DNA of 64,000 nucleotides from Streptomyces sp. R21 (GTDB taxonomy: Bacteria; Actinomycetota; Actinomycetes; Streptomycetales; Streptomycetaceae), in NCBI RefSeq assembly GCF_041051975.1, contig NZ_CP163435.1, positions 3,658,001-3,722,000 of the forward strand, in the 5' to 3' direction. This document shows positions 1 to 7,371 of the stretch, one piece after another (the first letter of the stretch is position 1; each line of letters begins with the position of its first letter). The notes under the pieces were generated by a model, which was given only the letters and a program-made list of their open reading frames with translations, was not told the origin of the DNA and ran no database searches. The translations under genes were made by a program, and so were the position numbers.

Positions 1-163
1 CGGACCCGGCGCCCACCGCTGTCGAGGCCTGGCTCGGCGCGGGACGGTCCAGCTCGTAGTCGCCCCCGCCGGCGCCGTCGGCGACGGTGGTGTCGGGCGT
101 CCCCGCGCCGTGCGGCCGGGGCCGGCTCCACCACTTCGCCTTCGTGGGTTTCCCCTCGTTCAT
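1..163 (-). CDS. HtrA-like serine protease, N-terminal fragment (partial)
   Basis: The ATG at 163 follows a GGGGAG Shine-Dalgarno sequence and opens a frame that runs off the left edge, giving about 54 codons beginning MNEGKPTKAKWWSRP. Only the hydrophilic Lys/Arg/Gly-rich cytoplasmic start is present, so no catalytic triad or PDZ domain can be seen. The identification is positional: sigma factor, anti-sigma factor, then HtrA-type membrane protease is the order at M. tuberculosis Rv1221-Rv1223 and at the Streptomyces equivalent. It would act at the membrane in envelope-protein quality control. The 137-base gap to the anti-sigma gene leaves room for its own promoter. Confidence 0.6.
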   Translation of the reverse strand, partial: MNEGKPTKAKWWSRPRPHGAGTPDTTVADGAGGGDYELDRPAPSQASTAVGAGS

Positions 164-300
164 GTTCTCCCCACACCTGGCCCGCGACACAACTCGCCGA
201 CGGTCACCGCAGATTGTCGACTCCGCGCCCGGGATCCCTCCGGCGGACACGGCTCACCCAGGATTCAACCAGGTTCACGGGCCGTCGCGCAGTGATGGGG

Positions 301-1254
301 TCAGCGGACGGTGCGGGAGGAGGGGGACGGGGAGAAAGAGGGGGACGAGGTGGGCGCCGGAGCGGCGAGCAGGCCCGGCGTGGTGATGTCGGGTGCCGCC
401 GACCATGCGGTCAGCACGGCCGGTTGGGGGGCCGTGAGCGGACGTATGAGCGGGGACATGGCGGCGGCTCCGGCCACCACGGGGGTGGTCAGCGCGGCGG
501 CCTGGGTGCGGTCCGCCGGAGTGGGGACTCCGGGCAGCAGCGGCGCGGACACCTCGGTCGGCGCCACCGGGGCCTCGCCGAGCCCGCGCTGGCCCTGGGC
601 GAGCAGCGGCCCGACGGACCGGCGGCGCTGCGAGTCGGGCGTCGCGGCCCCGGCGCCCGGGGTGCGCGCCGGTGTCACATTGCTTCCGGTCCCGGAGCCA
701 CCCCGTGCGTCCGCGGTGTCCGCCGGAACCCCGGCCGACACCCCGCCGAGCGCGACCGCGGCCAACGACACCGCACCGGCGGCGGCGAAGGCGAACCGCA
801 GCCCGCGCGAGGCCGACCGCTCGGCTTCGTGGCGGTTGACGTCATGGATACGGAAACCGCGCTGCGCGGCGGGGGGCAGGACGCCCGCGTGCGGCCCCGA
901 AGGCACGTAGCCGAAGGGTTCGCCTCTTACTCCGAAGACTCCGGTGGTACCGGAGCCGGAGGGGAGCCTTCCGCCGAAGCCTCCCCCGCCCAGCGGGGAT
1001 CCGTCGTCGGAGTCACCACCTCCGGGGAGCCCCTGGAGTCGGGCCAGGAAGCTCTCGGAGGGCGGTGGCGGGGCCATTTCCGCGAAGACGCTCTTCAGTC
1101 GTCGTTGCGCGTCCGCCTCGGCCTTGCACTTGGCGCAGGTGGCGAGGTGTGCCAGGACGCGGTCGCGCGACTCATGACCGAGCTCCCCGTCCACCAGGGC
1201 GGAGAGTCGGTCTCCCAGGTGCTGCTCTGCCGGCGTAGGACGTGATCCACTCAC
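301..1254 (-). CDS. Zinc-finger anti-sigma factor (RseA-like, membrane-anchored)
   Basis: 317 aa, predicted to bind and inhibit the ECF sigma factor encoded immediately upstream. The N-terminal domain carries the anti-sigma zinc motif H-x3-C-x2-C (H36, C40, C43, in HLATCAKC). A flexible Pro/Gly-rich linker follows, then one transmembrane helix at about residues 153-177, then about 140 extracytoplasmic residues rich in Ala, Pro, Ser and Thr. The start is GTG 1254; its GTGA overlaps the sigma-factor TGA, so the two are translationally coupled. M. tuberculosis RseA is much shorter and, as I remember it, lacks this long outer tail. Release of the sigma factor by redox change at the zinc site or by proteolysis is known for the family but not shown here. 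Confidence 0.85.
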   Translation of the reverse strand: MSGSRPTPAEQHLGDRLSALVDGELGHESRDRVLAHLATCAKCKAEADAQRRLKSVFAEMAPPPPSESFLARLQGLPGGGDSDDGSPLGGGGFGGRLPSGSGTTGVFGVRGEPFGYVPSGPHAGVLPPAAQRGFRIHDVNRHEAERSASRGLRFAFAAAGAVSLAAVALGGVSAGVPADTADARGGSGTGSNVTPARTPGAGAATPDSQRRRSVGPLLAQGQRGLGEAPVAPTEVSAPLLPGVPTPADRTQAAALTTPVVAGAAAMSPLIRPLTAPQPAVLTAWSAAPDITTPGLLAAPAPTSSPSFSPSPSSRTVR

Positions 1255-2120
1255 GCGGTCGCGCCCCCTCCTCCCAGCGCGGGAATTCCCGGTACGGCGA
1301 AGGTGCGGCGCTCGGCGCGGGCCTCGGGGGACCGGTGCGCGAGGGCCTTGCGCAGCTGCGAGCGGCCGCGGTGGATCCGGCTGCGGACCGTACCGAGCTT
1401 GACGCCCAGGGTCGCGGCGATCTCCTCGTACGACAGTCCTTCGATGTCGCAGAGGACGACCGCGGCGCGGAACTCGGGCGCGAGGGTGTCCAGCGCCTGC
1501 TGGACGTCCGCGTCGAAGTGCGCGTCGTTGAAGACCTGCTGCGGGGACGGCTCGCGGCTGGGCAGGCGCTCGGCGGCGTCGTCGCCCAGGGCGTCGAAGC
1601 GGATGCGCTGCTTGCGGCGGACCATGTCCAGGAAGAGGTTGGTGGTGATGCGGTGCAGCCAGCCCTCGAAGGTGCCCGGCGTGTACGTGGACAGCGAGCG
1701 GAAGACCCGGACGAAGACTTCCTGGGTCAGGTCCTCGGCGTCGTGCTGGTTTCCCGTCAGGCGGTAGGCGAGCCGGTAGACGCGGCCGCTGTGCGTGCTG
1801 ACGATCTCCTCCCAGGTGGGCGGAGTCCACGCCTGCGACTCCGCGTCGGTGGTGAACGTCGCGGTCTGCGCTTCGGCAGCAGTGTGGAACTTGTCAGCAG
1901 TGTTGATCACGGATTTCGGCTCACCCGCTGATCTGAGGAAGCGCCGCAGCACTCCTCCCCGATCCACAGGCGCAGCCGCACCTCCCCTGTCGGCTCTGGT
2001 GGTGTCCAGTGGAGCCCCTACCATAGCCACCTCGCCCGTTAGCTCCGGATAAGCGGTTTTACGAGAATTTGATGTGCGCTCCCGCGCCCGCGTCAGCACC
2101 TGCCGGCCGTCCTGATCCAT
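1251..2120 (-). CDS. ECF RNA polymerase sigma factor (M. tuberculosis SigE type)
   Basis: 289 aa. Sigma region 2 spans about residues 109-172 (RLTGNQHDAEDLTQEVF, then FEGWLHRITTNLFLDMVRR) and region 4 about 206-260 (CDIEGLSYEEIAATLGVKLG, then TVRSRIHRGR). These stretches match M. tuberculosis SigE closely, as does the gene order with anti-sigma factor and protease. It directs RNA polymerase to envelope-stress promoters. There are two plausible starts: ATG 2120 after GGGGGGAAGCGG, and ATG 2024 after GAGGTGGCT, which would give 257 aa. An ECF promoter lies 55 bases upstream, suggesting autoregulation. It should not be confused with the S. coelicolor gene named sigE, which belongs to a different ECF group at another locus. 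Confidence 0.9.
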   Translation of the reverse strand: MDQDGRQVLTRARERTSNSRKTAYPELTGEVAMVGAPLDTTRADRGGAAAPVDRGGVLRRFLRSAGEPKSVINTADKFHTAAEAQTATFTTDAESQAWTPPTWEEIVSTHSGRVYRLAYRLTGNQHDAEDLTQEVFVRVFRSLSTYTPGTFEGWLHRITTNLFLDMVRRKQRIRFDALGDDAAERLPSREPSPQQVFNDAHFDADVQQALDTLAPEFRAAVVLCDIEGLSYEEIAATLGVKLGTVRSRIHRGRSQLRKALAHRSPEARAERRTFAVPGIPALGGGGATA

Positions 2121-2174
2121 CCGCTTCCCCCCGCTGATTCCTCACCGATTCCGCGACTGCTGTCCCCACCCCTC

Positions 2175-2203
2175 TAAACGCCCGGTCCCATCTGCGGGTT
2201 CCC
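2175..2203 (-). promoter_or_regulatory. ECF-type promoter of the sigma-factor operon
   Basis: On the minus strand GGGAACC (2203-2197) is followed after 16 bases by CGTTTA (2180-2175). This is the classic GGAAC / CGTT ECF arrangement with normal spacing. Transcription would start near 2168 and give a leader of about 48 bases before ATG 2120. The match is by eye and no other promoter motif competes in this 135-base divergent gap. Autoregulation by the encoded sigma factor is an inference. Confidence 0.65.
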
Positions 2204-2255
2204 GGCACCAACGGATACAGTCACGCCCAGGCAACCACGGGGACAGGAGAGGGTC

Positions 2256-2888
2256 ATTACCGGCAACCGGCAGACGAGCTGGGCGTTCGCCGACGCCTTT
2301 GTCGCCGAGGACGAGGCGCTGCGCTGGGCCCGCGACCGGGCTCGCGAGGCAGGCCTGCGCTCGGTGTCTCCCGGCACGGGCGCCGCGCTGCGGTTGCTCG
2401 CCGCCACGGTGGACGCCAAAGCGGTCGCGGAGATCGGCACCGGCACCGGCGTCTCCGGGATTCATCTGCTGCACGGCATGCGGCCGGACGGGGTACTGAC
2501 CACCGTGGATCCGGAGCCGGAGCGCCAGCAGTTCGCCCGCCAGGCCTTCCGCGCCGCCGGTTTCGCCAGCAACCGAGCCCGCTTCATCCCCGGCCGCGCC
2601 CTGGACGTACTGCCCCGCCTCGCGGACGCCGGATACGACCTCGTCTTCTGCGACGGCGACCGTCTGGAGTGCCTGGACTACCTCGCTGAATCGTTGCGCC
2701 TGCTGCGCCCGGGCGGGCTCGTGGTCTTCGAGGGCGTCTTCGCGGACGGCCGTACGGTCGACTCGGGACCACAGCCCGCGGAGGTCGGACGGCTGCGCGA
2801 GCTGCTGCGCGCGGTGCGCGAGAGCCAGGAGCTGGTCCCCTCGCTGCTGCCGGTGGGCGACGGCCTGCTGTGCGCGGTCAAGCGCTGA
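2256..2888 (+). CDS. O-methyltransferase (SAM-dependent), apparent ATT start
   Basis: About 210 aa, class I SAM-dependent methyltransferase of the O-methyltransferase family 3 type. The SAM-binding glycine loop is AEIGTGTGVSGIHLL, followed by the acidic strand-2 end TTVDPE, and DLVFCDGDR then LLRPGGLVVFEGV are the usual later motifs. It corresponds by position to M. tuberculosis Rv1220c, divergent from the ECF sigma gene. Conserved-looking sequence (GNRQTSWAFADAFVAEDEAL) extends well upstream of the first GTG at 2364. In that frame there is no ATG, GTG or TTG back to the stop at 2175, but an ATT at 2256 lies six bases after AGGAG. ATT is therefore taken as the start. The substrate is unknown. 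Confidence 0.8.
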   Translation: MTGNRQTSWAFADAFVAEDEALRWARDRAREAGLRSVSPGTGAALRLLAATVDAKAVAEIGTGTGVSGIHLLHGMRPDGVLTTVDPEPERQQFARQAFRAAGFASNRARFIPGRALDVLPRLADAGYDLVFCDGDRLECLDYLAESLRLLRPGGLVVFEGVFADGRTVDSGPQPAEVGRLRELLRAVRESQELVPSLLPVGDGLLCAVKR

Positions 2889-2985
2889 GAACGGCCGGCG
2901 ATCCCACCGCACGGGCCCGCTTCACACTGCCCTGACCAGCACAAACACCTCAGAGTACGGCCATGACGCGCCCCTGGAACGACAA

Positions 2986-3017
2986 CTGCCCCGGCACCTG
3001 TGACGGTGCCGGGGCAG
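2986..3017. terminator. Hairpin terminator between convergent genes
   Basis: CTGCCCCGGCACC (2986-2998) and GGTGCCGGGGCAG (3005-3017) form a perfect 13-bp stem with a TGTGAC loop. It lies between the stops of the methyltransferase gene (plus) and the DUF3117 gene (minus). There is no U-tract, as is usual for Streptomyces terminators, and it could serve both directions. Confidence 0.7.
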
Positions 3018-3043
3018 CTGAAGAGGTATGGTCGCGTTCCGCG

Positions 3044-3211
3044 TCAGCCGACGACCTTCTTGAGGGCGTCGCCGAGCGCGTCGGCCTCGTCAGGGGTCAG
3101 CTCGACGACGAGCCGACCGCCGCCTTCGAGCGGAACGCGCATGACGATGCCCCGCCCCTCCTTGGTCACCTCGAGCGGGCCATCGCCCGTCCGCGGCTTC
3201 ATGGCCGCCAT
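3044..3211 (-). CDS. DUF3117 family small protein
   Basis: 55 aa, beginning MAAMKPRTGDGPLEVTKEGR and ending in a short acidic/hydrophobic segment (ELTPDEADALGDALKKVVG). This is the whole length of the family, which is confined to actinobacteria as far as I recall. ATG 3211 follows AAGGGG at good spacing, and the longer upstream frame has no better start. The M. tuberculosis counterpart by position is Rv1211, next to tagA. It has no signal peptide or membrane segment. The function is unknown. Confidence 0.85.
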   Translation of the reverse strand: MAAMKPRTGDGPLEVTKEGRGIVMRVPLEGGGRLVVELTPDEADALGDALKKVVG

Positions 3212-3574
3212 GCTCGTTCCCCTTCCTGAAACCAGCTCATCGTCGCCGACGGCCCCCTGAAAGGGCACGCACGTCCCCTCATAGGACACACGTCACCGGC
3301 ATCGAACACATTGCTTCCAGGCCATTATCCCGCATCTCAGGACCCGATGACCAACATCAGTCGGCATCGCTTGCGCAACGCGCTTGAGCAAAACCACTCA
3401 ATTCGGCGATGTGACTGCGATACTGCGCCGCCTCATCGACTTCCCGAGACCGGAATTCTTTGACGCAGGTCACATGTCCCGCCCGCTCCACGCGCCGTGA
3501 TCTCCGCCATGCTGTCCTCAGACCGAGGACGTACCGACGGGTACGACGGAGCCGCGACACCGAGGGGACCCACC
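3212..3574. other. Intergenic region upstream of two divergent genes
   Basis: 363 bases between the DUF3117 gene and the enoyl-CoA hydratase gene, distinctly less GC-rich than its flanks around 3330-3480. It must hold promoters for both genes, but no clear consensus was found. A minus-strand frame from GTG 3473 to the stop at 3357 would encode 38 residues (starting VTCVKEFRSREVDEAAQYRS) of plausible composition. Its Shine-Dalgarno sequence is poor, so it is only a candidate small gene or remnant. Confidence 0.4.
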
Positions 3575-4381
3575 ATGGCCGACACCGTGCTCTACGAGGT
3601 GAGCGACGGGCTCGCGACGATCACGTTGAACCGCCCCGAGGCGATGAACGCGATGAACGTCGAGGCGAAGGTCGCCTTCCGGGACGCGGCGCAGGCGGCC
3701 GCTGCCGACGACTCGGTGCGGGCCGTGCTGCTGACCGCGGCCGGGGACCGGGCGTTCTGCGTGGGCCAGGACCTCAAGGAGCACGTCGGCGGGCTGCTCG
3801 CGGCGCGTGAGTCGGGCGCGAGCGAGGGCGTCATGAGCACCGTGCAGGAGCACTACAACCCGATCGTGCGCGCCCTGACCGGTGCGGCGAAGCCGGTGGT
3901 GGCGGCGGTGAACGGCGTCGCGGCCGGGGCCGGTTTCGGCTTCGCGCTCGCCGCGGACTACCGGGTCGTCGCGGACACGGCGTCCTTCAACACCTCGTTC
4001 GCCGGGGTCGCTCTGACCGCCGACTCGGGCATCTCCTGGACGCTGCCGCGGGTCATCGGCCCGAGCCGCGCCGCCGACCTGCTGCTCTTCCCCCGCAGCA
4101 TCACCGCCCAGGAGGCCTACGACCTGGGCATCGCCAACCGGCTCGTGCCCTCCGCCGAGCTGGCCGCCGAGGGCGCGAAGGTGGCCCGCGCGCTGGCCGA
4201 GGGCCCGACCCTGGCGTACGCCGCGCTCAAGGAGTCCCTCGCCTACGCCCTCTCGCACTCCCTGGACGAGTCGCTGGAGAAGGAGGACGAACTGCAGACC
4301 CGCGCCGGCTCCTCCGAGGACCACATGATCGCGGTGAACGCGTTCCTCGCCAAGGAGAAGCCGAAGTACCTCGGGCGCTAG
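3575..4381 (+). CDS. Enoyl-CoA hydratase/isomerase family protein
   Basis: 268 aa with the crotonase fold. The first oxyanion-hole segment is DRAFCVGQDLKEH at about residue 65 and the second is VNGVAAGAGFGFALAADYRV at about 110. It would hydrate or isomerise an acyl-CoA in the cytoplasm. The sequence resembles PaaB/PaaG-type enzymes of phenylacetate or fatty-acid breakdown, but no other beta-oxidation or paa gene is nearby, so the substrate is open. The start ATG 3575 follows GAGGGG with normal spacing. It is a single-gene unit converging on tag. Confidence 0.85.
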   Translation: MADTVLYEVSDGLATITLNRPEAMNAMNVEAKVAFRDAAQAAAADDSVRAVLLTAAGDRAFCVGQDLKEHVGGLLAARESGASEGVMSTVQEHYNPIVRALTGAAKPVVAAVNGVAAGAGFGFALAADYRVVADTASFNTSFAGVALTADSGISWTLPRVIGPSRAADLLLFPRSITAQEAYDLGIANRLVPSAELAAEGAKVARALAEGPTLAYAALKESLAYALSHSLDESLEKEDELQTRAGSSEDHMIAVNAFLAKEKPKYLGR

Positions 4382-4395
4382 CGCCCATGGTGGCG

Positions 4396-4425
4396 GTGGC
4401 CCGGGATTCAGCGCCCCCGGGCCAC
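4396..4425. terminator. Possible hairpin terminator between convergent genes
   Basis: GTGGCCCGGG (4396-4405) pairs with CCCGGGCCAC (4416-4425) across a 10-base loop. It starts 15 bases after the hydratase stop and reaches into the last codons of tag, so it would mainly end hydratase transcription. Confidence 0.45.
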
Positions 4426-4986
4426 GCAGTCCGCCAGGTGGTCGTCGACCAGGCCGCACGCCTGCATCAGCGCGTACGCCGTGGTCGGGCCGACGAAGCG
4501 GATGCCGCGCTTCTTGAGCGCCTTGGACAGGGCGGTCGACTCGTCGGTGACGGCGGGAACGTCCGCGAGGGACTTCGGCGCCGGGCGCCCGGCCGGGTCC
4601 GGGGCGAAGGACCAGATCAGCTCGTCCAGCTCGCCCGGCGCCCACGCGGCCAGCACGCGCGCGTTGGCCATCGTCGCCTCGATCTTGGCGCGGTTGCGGA
4701 TGATGCCCGCGTCCGCGAGGAGGCGCTCCTTGTCGGCGTCCGTGAAGGCGGCCACCGAGGCGATCCTGAAGTCGGCGAAGGCGGCCCGGAAGCCCGGGCG
4801 GCGGCGCAGGATGGTGATCCAGGACAGGCCGGACTGGAAGGCCTCCAGGCACAGCCGCTCGTACAGCTCGTCGTCGCCGTGGACCGGGCGGCCCCACTCC
4901 TCGTCGTGGTACGACACGTAGTCCTCGGTCGACAGGGCCCAGGGGCAGCGCAGCGCGCCGTCGGAACCCGCGAGTGCGTCGCTCAC
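4408..4986 (-). CDS. tag: DNA-3-methyladenine glycosylase I
   Basis: 192 aa, the standard length. It excises 3-methyladenine from alkylated DNA as the first step of base-excision repair. Family hallmarks are CPWA near the start, YHDEEWGRPVHGDDELYERL, the Trp motif GLSWITILRRRPGFRAAF, AGIIRNRAKI and the C-terminal DDHLADCVAR; the N-terminal Cys and His plus C-terminal His and Cys make up the zinc site. The start GTG 4986 gives a GTGA overlap with the upstream DivIVA-like gene. The same pair of genes occurs at M. tuberculosis Rv1209-Rv1210. Confidence 0.93.
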   Translation of the reverse strand: MSDALAGSDGALRCPWALSTEDYVSYHDEEWGRPVHGDDELYERLCLEAFQSGLSWITILRRRPGFRAAFADFRIASVAAFTDADKERLLADAGIIRNRAKIEATMANARVLAAWAPGELDELIWSFAPDPAGRPAPKSLADVPAVTDESTALSKALKKRGIRFVGPTTAYALMQACGLVDDHLADCVARGR

Positions 4987-5351
4987 CGCTGCTCGTCCTC
5001 CACGCGCCCGCCGTGCTCCCCGTGCTTCTCCAGCGAGGGTGCGGTGGTCGCCCGGGCGCCGGCGAGCGCAGCCTCCAGGTCGGAGATCCGGGCGTCTCTC
5101 TCGCCGATCTCGGCGCCCAGGCGGCCGAGCGCGTCGTCGACGTCCGCCATGCGGTAACCGCGGGCGGCGAGTGGGAAGCGCAGGCTGTCCACGTCCGCGC
5201 GGTTGACCGGCCGGTCCTCGGGCAGCGGGTCGTGGAGCCGCTCGGGCGCCGCCTCGGGCAGGGGCGCGCTCTCGCCGCCGCCGACCACGGCCAGGGTCAC
5301 CGCGGCGACCACGACGGCGAGCGCGACGACCAGGAACAAGAACATGAACAT
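4983..5351 (-). CDS. DivIVA-domain membrane protein
   Basis: 122 aa. One N-terminal transmembrane helix (about residues 2-25, MFMFLFLVVALAVVVAAV) is followed by a soluble region with the DivIVA-like signature FPLAARGYRMADVDDALGRL and then a coiled coil (IGERDARISDLEAALAGA). The expected role is a membrane-tethered coiled-coil protein linked to polar growth or division; nothing in the sequence shows a catalytic function. ATG 5351 was chosen because the hydrophobic segment starts there; an ATG at 5396 would only add a basic tail. It overlaps tag by GTGA, and the M. tuberculosis positional match is Rv1209. Confidence 0.75.
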   Translation of the reverse strand: MFMFLFLVVALAVVVAAVTLAVVGGGESAPLPEAAPERLHDPLPEDRPVNRADVDSLRFPLAARGYRMADVDDALGRLGAEIGERDARISDLEAALAGARATTAPSLEKHGEHGGRVEDEQR

Positions 5352-5498
5352 CGCTGAGGTCCCCACGCGTCGGTGCCGACGCGAGCGCGTCGGCATGGAA
5401 GGTGTCGAAAGTGTCAGGCTCCGATCGTGCCATGCGAGTCTGACAGTTAAGGTCGCAGGCGGCCCATCAGCTGCATGTACTAGGAGAGGTCACAGGGG

Positions 5499-6359
5499 AT
5501 GCTCAGGCTGGGCAGGCGTGAATTCGACGCGCACGAGCCGGTGATCATGGCGATCGTGAACCGGACCCCGGACTCCTTCTACGACCAGGGGGCCACCTTC
5601 CGCGACGAGCCCGCCCTCGCGCGCGTGGAGCAGGCGGTCGCCGAGGGCGCCGCCATCATCGACATCGGCGGGGTCAAGGCCGGTCCGGGCGAAGAGGTGA
5701 CCGCCGAGGAGGAGGCGCGGCGGACGGTCGGCTTCGTCGCCGAGGTGCGGCGCCGCTTCCCCGACGTGGTCATCAGCGTCGACACCTGGCGGCACGAGGT
5801 CGGCGAGGCCGTGTGCGAGGCCGGGGCCGATCTCCTCAACGACGCCTGGGGCGGGGTGGATCCGCGGCTGGCGGAGGTCGCCGCGCGGTACCGGGTGGGG
5901 CTCGTGTGCACGCACGCCGGTGAGTCCGAGCCTCGTACGCGCCCGCATCGGGTGACGTACGACGATGTCATGGCCGACATCCTGCGGGTCACCCTCGGAC
6001 TCGCCGAGCGGGCCGTCTCGCTCGGGGTGCCCCGGGAGTCCGTGATGATCGATCCCGGGCACGACTTCGGGAAGAACACGCGGCACAGTCTTGAGGCGAC
6101 GCGGCGGCTGGGCGAGATGGTCGACACGGGGTGGCCGGTGCTGGTCTCGCTGTCCAACAAGGACTTCGTGGGCGAGACGTTGGACAAACCGGTGAAGGAG
6201 CGGGTGGTGGGGACGCTGGCGACGACCGCGGTGTCCGCGTGGCTGGGGGCGCAGGTGTACCGGGTCCACGAGGTCGCGGAAACCCGGCAGGTGCTCGACA
6301 TGGTCGCGTCCATCGCCGGGCACCGGCCTCCGGCGGTTGCCCGGCGCGGGCTCGCCTAG
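5499..6359 (+). CDS. folP2: Dihydropteroate synthase-like protein (FolP2 type, degenerate site)
   Basis: 286 aa TIM-barrel protein of the pterin-binding family. Retained motifs are NRTPDSF (21-27), VDTWRHEVGEAVCEAGADLL, MIDPGHDFGKN and the C-terminal YRVHEV. The usual GGESTRPG-like loop is replaced by IGGVKAGPG (56-64), and the SRK of the pABA/sulfonamide site reads SNK. M. tuberculosis Rv1207 (folP2) occupies the same position, and mycobacterial FolP2 is reported not to act as a dihydropteroate synthase. A pterin-binding or regulatory role, rather than folate synthesis, is therefore more likely. The start is ATG 5499 after GAGAGG at a rather long distance; the gene stands alone on the plus strand. 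Confidence 0.75.
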   Translation: MLRLGRREFDAHEPVIMAIVNRTPDSFYDQGATFRDEPALARVEQAVAEGAAIIDIGGVKAGPGEEVTAEEEARRTVGFVAEVRRRFPDVVISVDTWRHEVGEAVCEAGADLLNDAWGGVDPRLAEVAARYRVGLVCTHAGESEPRTRPHRVTYDDVMADILRVTLGLAERAVSLGVPRESVMIDPGHDFGKNTRHSLEATRRLGEMVDTGWPVLVSLSNKDFVGETLDKPVKERVVGTLATTAVSAWLGAQVYRVHEVAETRQVLDMVASIAGHRPPAVARRGLA

Positions 6360-6427
6360 CGGCGGGCCGACGGGCCGGGGGCAGGGGAGCGCGTTTTTCG
6401 CCCCCTCCGCCCCTACCCGTCCCGTTG

Positions 6428-6499
6428 TCCTGGGGGCTGCGCCCCCTCTCCCCCGCTGTCGGCCTGAACGGCCTCGTCCTCAGGCGCCGGACGGGCTGA
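6428..6499 (+). repeat. Dispersed Streptomyces-type intergenic repeat, copy 1
   Basis: The element contains a hairpin GGGGGC-TGC-GCCCCC followed by TCGGCCTGAACGGCCTCGTC and GCCGGACGGGCT. A second, inverted copy lies at 49796-49869 and matches almost base for base through the core. This one sits between the stops of folP2 and the LOG gene, where its hairpins could also act as a terminator. Confidence 0.8.
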
Positions 6500-6504
6500 A
6501 ACGA

Positions 6505-7263
6505 CTACCTGCCCGCCTCCTTCGACACCAACGCCACCGCCTCGTCCACATCGTCCGTCAGGTGGAACAGGAGAAGGTCCTTTTCGGAGGCCTTGCCCTG
6601 GGCGATGAGGGTGTTTCTGAGCCAGTCGACCAGGCCGCTCCAGTACTCCGTGCCGAAGAGGACGATCGGGAAGCGGGTGACCTTCTGGGTCTGGACGAGG
6701 GTGAGGGCCTCGAAGAGTTCGTCGAGAGTGCCGAGGCCGCCGGGCAGGACCACGAAGCCCTGCGCGTACTTGACGAACATCATCTTGCGGACGAAGAAGT
6801 ACCGGAAGTTGAGGCCGATGTCGACGTACTGGTTCAGGCCCTGCTCGAAGGGAAGCTCGATGCCGAGGCCGACGGAGATGCCCTTCGCCTCGCAGGCGCC
6901 CTTGTTGGCGGCTTCCATGGCGCCGGGGCCGCCGCCGGTGATGACGGCGAAGCCGGCCTCCACCAGGCCGCGTCCGAGCTGAACACCCGCGTCGTACTCC
7001 GGGGAGTCCACCGGTGTGCGGGCCGAGCCGAACACGCTGATCGCGGGCGGGAGTTCGGCCAGGGTGCCGAAGCCCTCGATGAACTCCGACTGGATGCGCA
7101 GGACCCGCCAGGGGTCGGTGTGCACCCAGTCGGAGGGGCCGCCCGCGTCGAGGAGACGCTGGTCGGTGGTGCTCGACTGCACCTGGTCCCGCCTGCGCAG
7201 CACGGGGCCGAGCCGCTGCTCCTCCGGTGGCTGCTTCGAGCCCTCGGGGTTTCCGGTAGCCAT
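6505..7263 (-). CDS. LOG family protein (TIGR00730, putative nucleotide phosphoribohydrolase)
   Basis: 252 aa with a Rossmann-like lysine-decarboxylase/LOG fold. The hallmark PGGLGTLDELFEALT lies near residue 165, preceded by RKMMFVKYAQGFVV; the earlier glycine loop is ITGGGPGAMEAANKGA. LOG enzymes cleave nucleotide 5'-monophosphates of the cytokinin type to base plus ribose 5-phosphate. About 60 hydrophilic residues precede the domain. ATG 7263 follows GGAGGGAG. The M. tuberculosis positional match is Rv1205. Older 'lysine decarboxylase' annotations for such proteins are misleading. Confidence 0.88.
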   Translation of the reverse strand: MATGNPEGSKQPPEEQRLGPVLRRRDQVQSSTTDQRLLDAGGPSDWVHTDPWRVLRIQSEFIEGFGTLAELPPAISVFGSARTPVDSPEYDAGVQLGRGLVEAGFAVITGGGPGAMEAANKGACEAKGISVGLGIELPFEQGLNQYVDIGLNFRYFFVRKMMFVKYAQGFVVLPGGLGTLDELFEALTLVQTQKVTRFPIVLFGTEYWSGLVDWLRNTLIAQGKASEKDLLLFHLTDDVDEAVALVSKEAGR

Positions 7264-7371
7264 GTGCGCTCCCTCCGCTCGGCGATGGTTCCTCCCCAGC
7301 GTAGATCCACGCGGGTTACGGAGGGGGGACGTGAGCATGTCCGCCATGAACCGCCGCTGCGCACACCGGGG

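Noticed and set aside
5499..6359. Annotation as a functional dihydropteroate synthase (folP)
   Set aside because: Key loop residues differ from working enzymes and the locus matches mycobacterial folP2, so a plain folate-synthesis call would be misleading.
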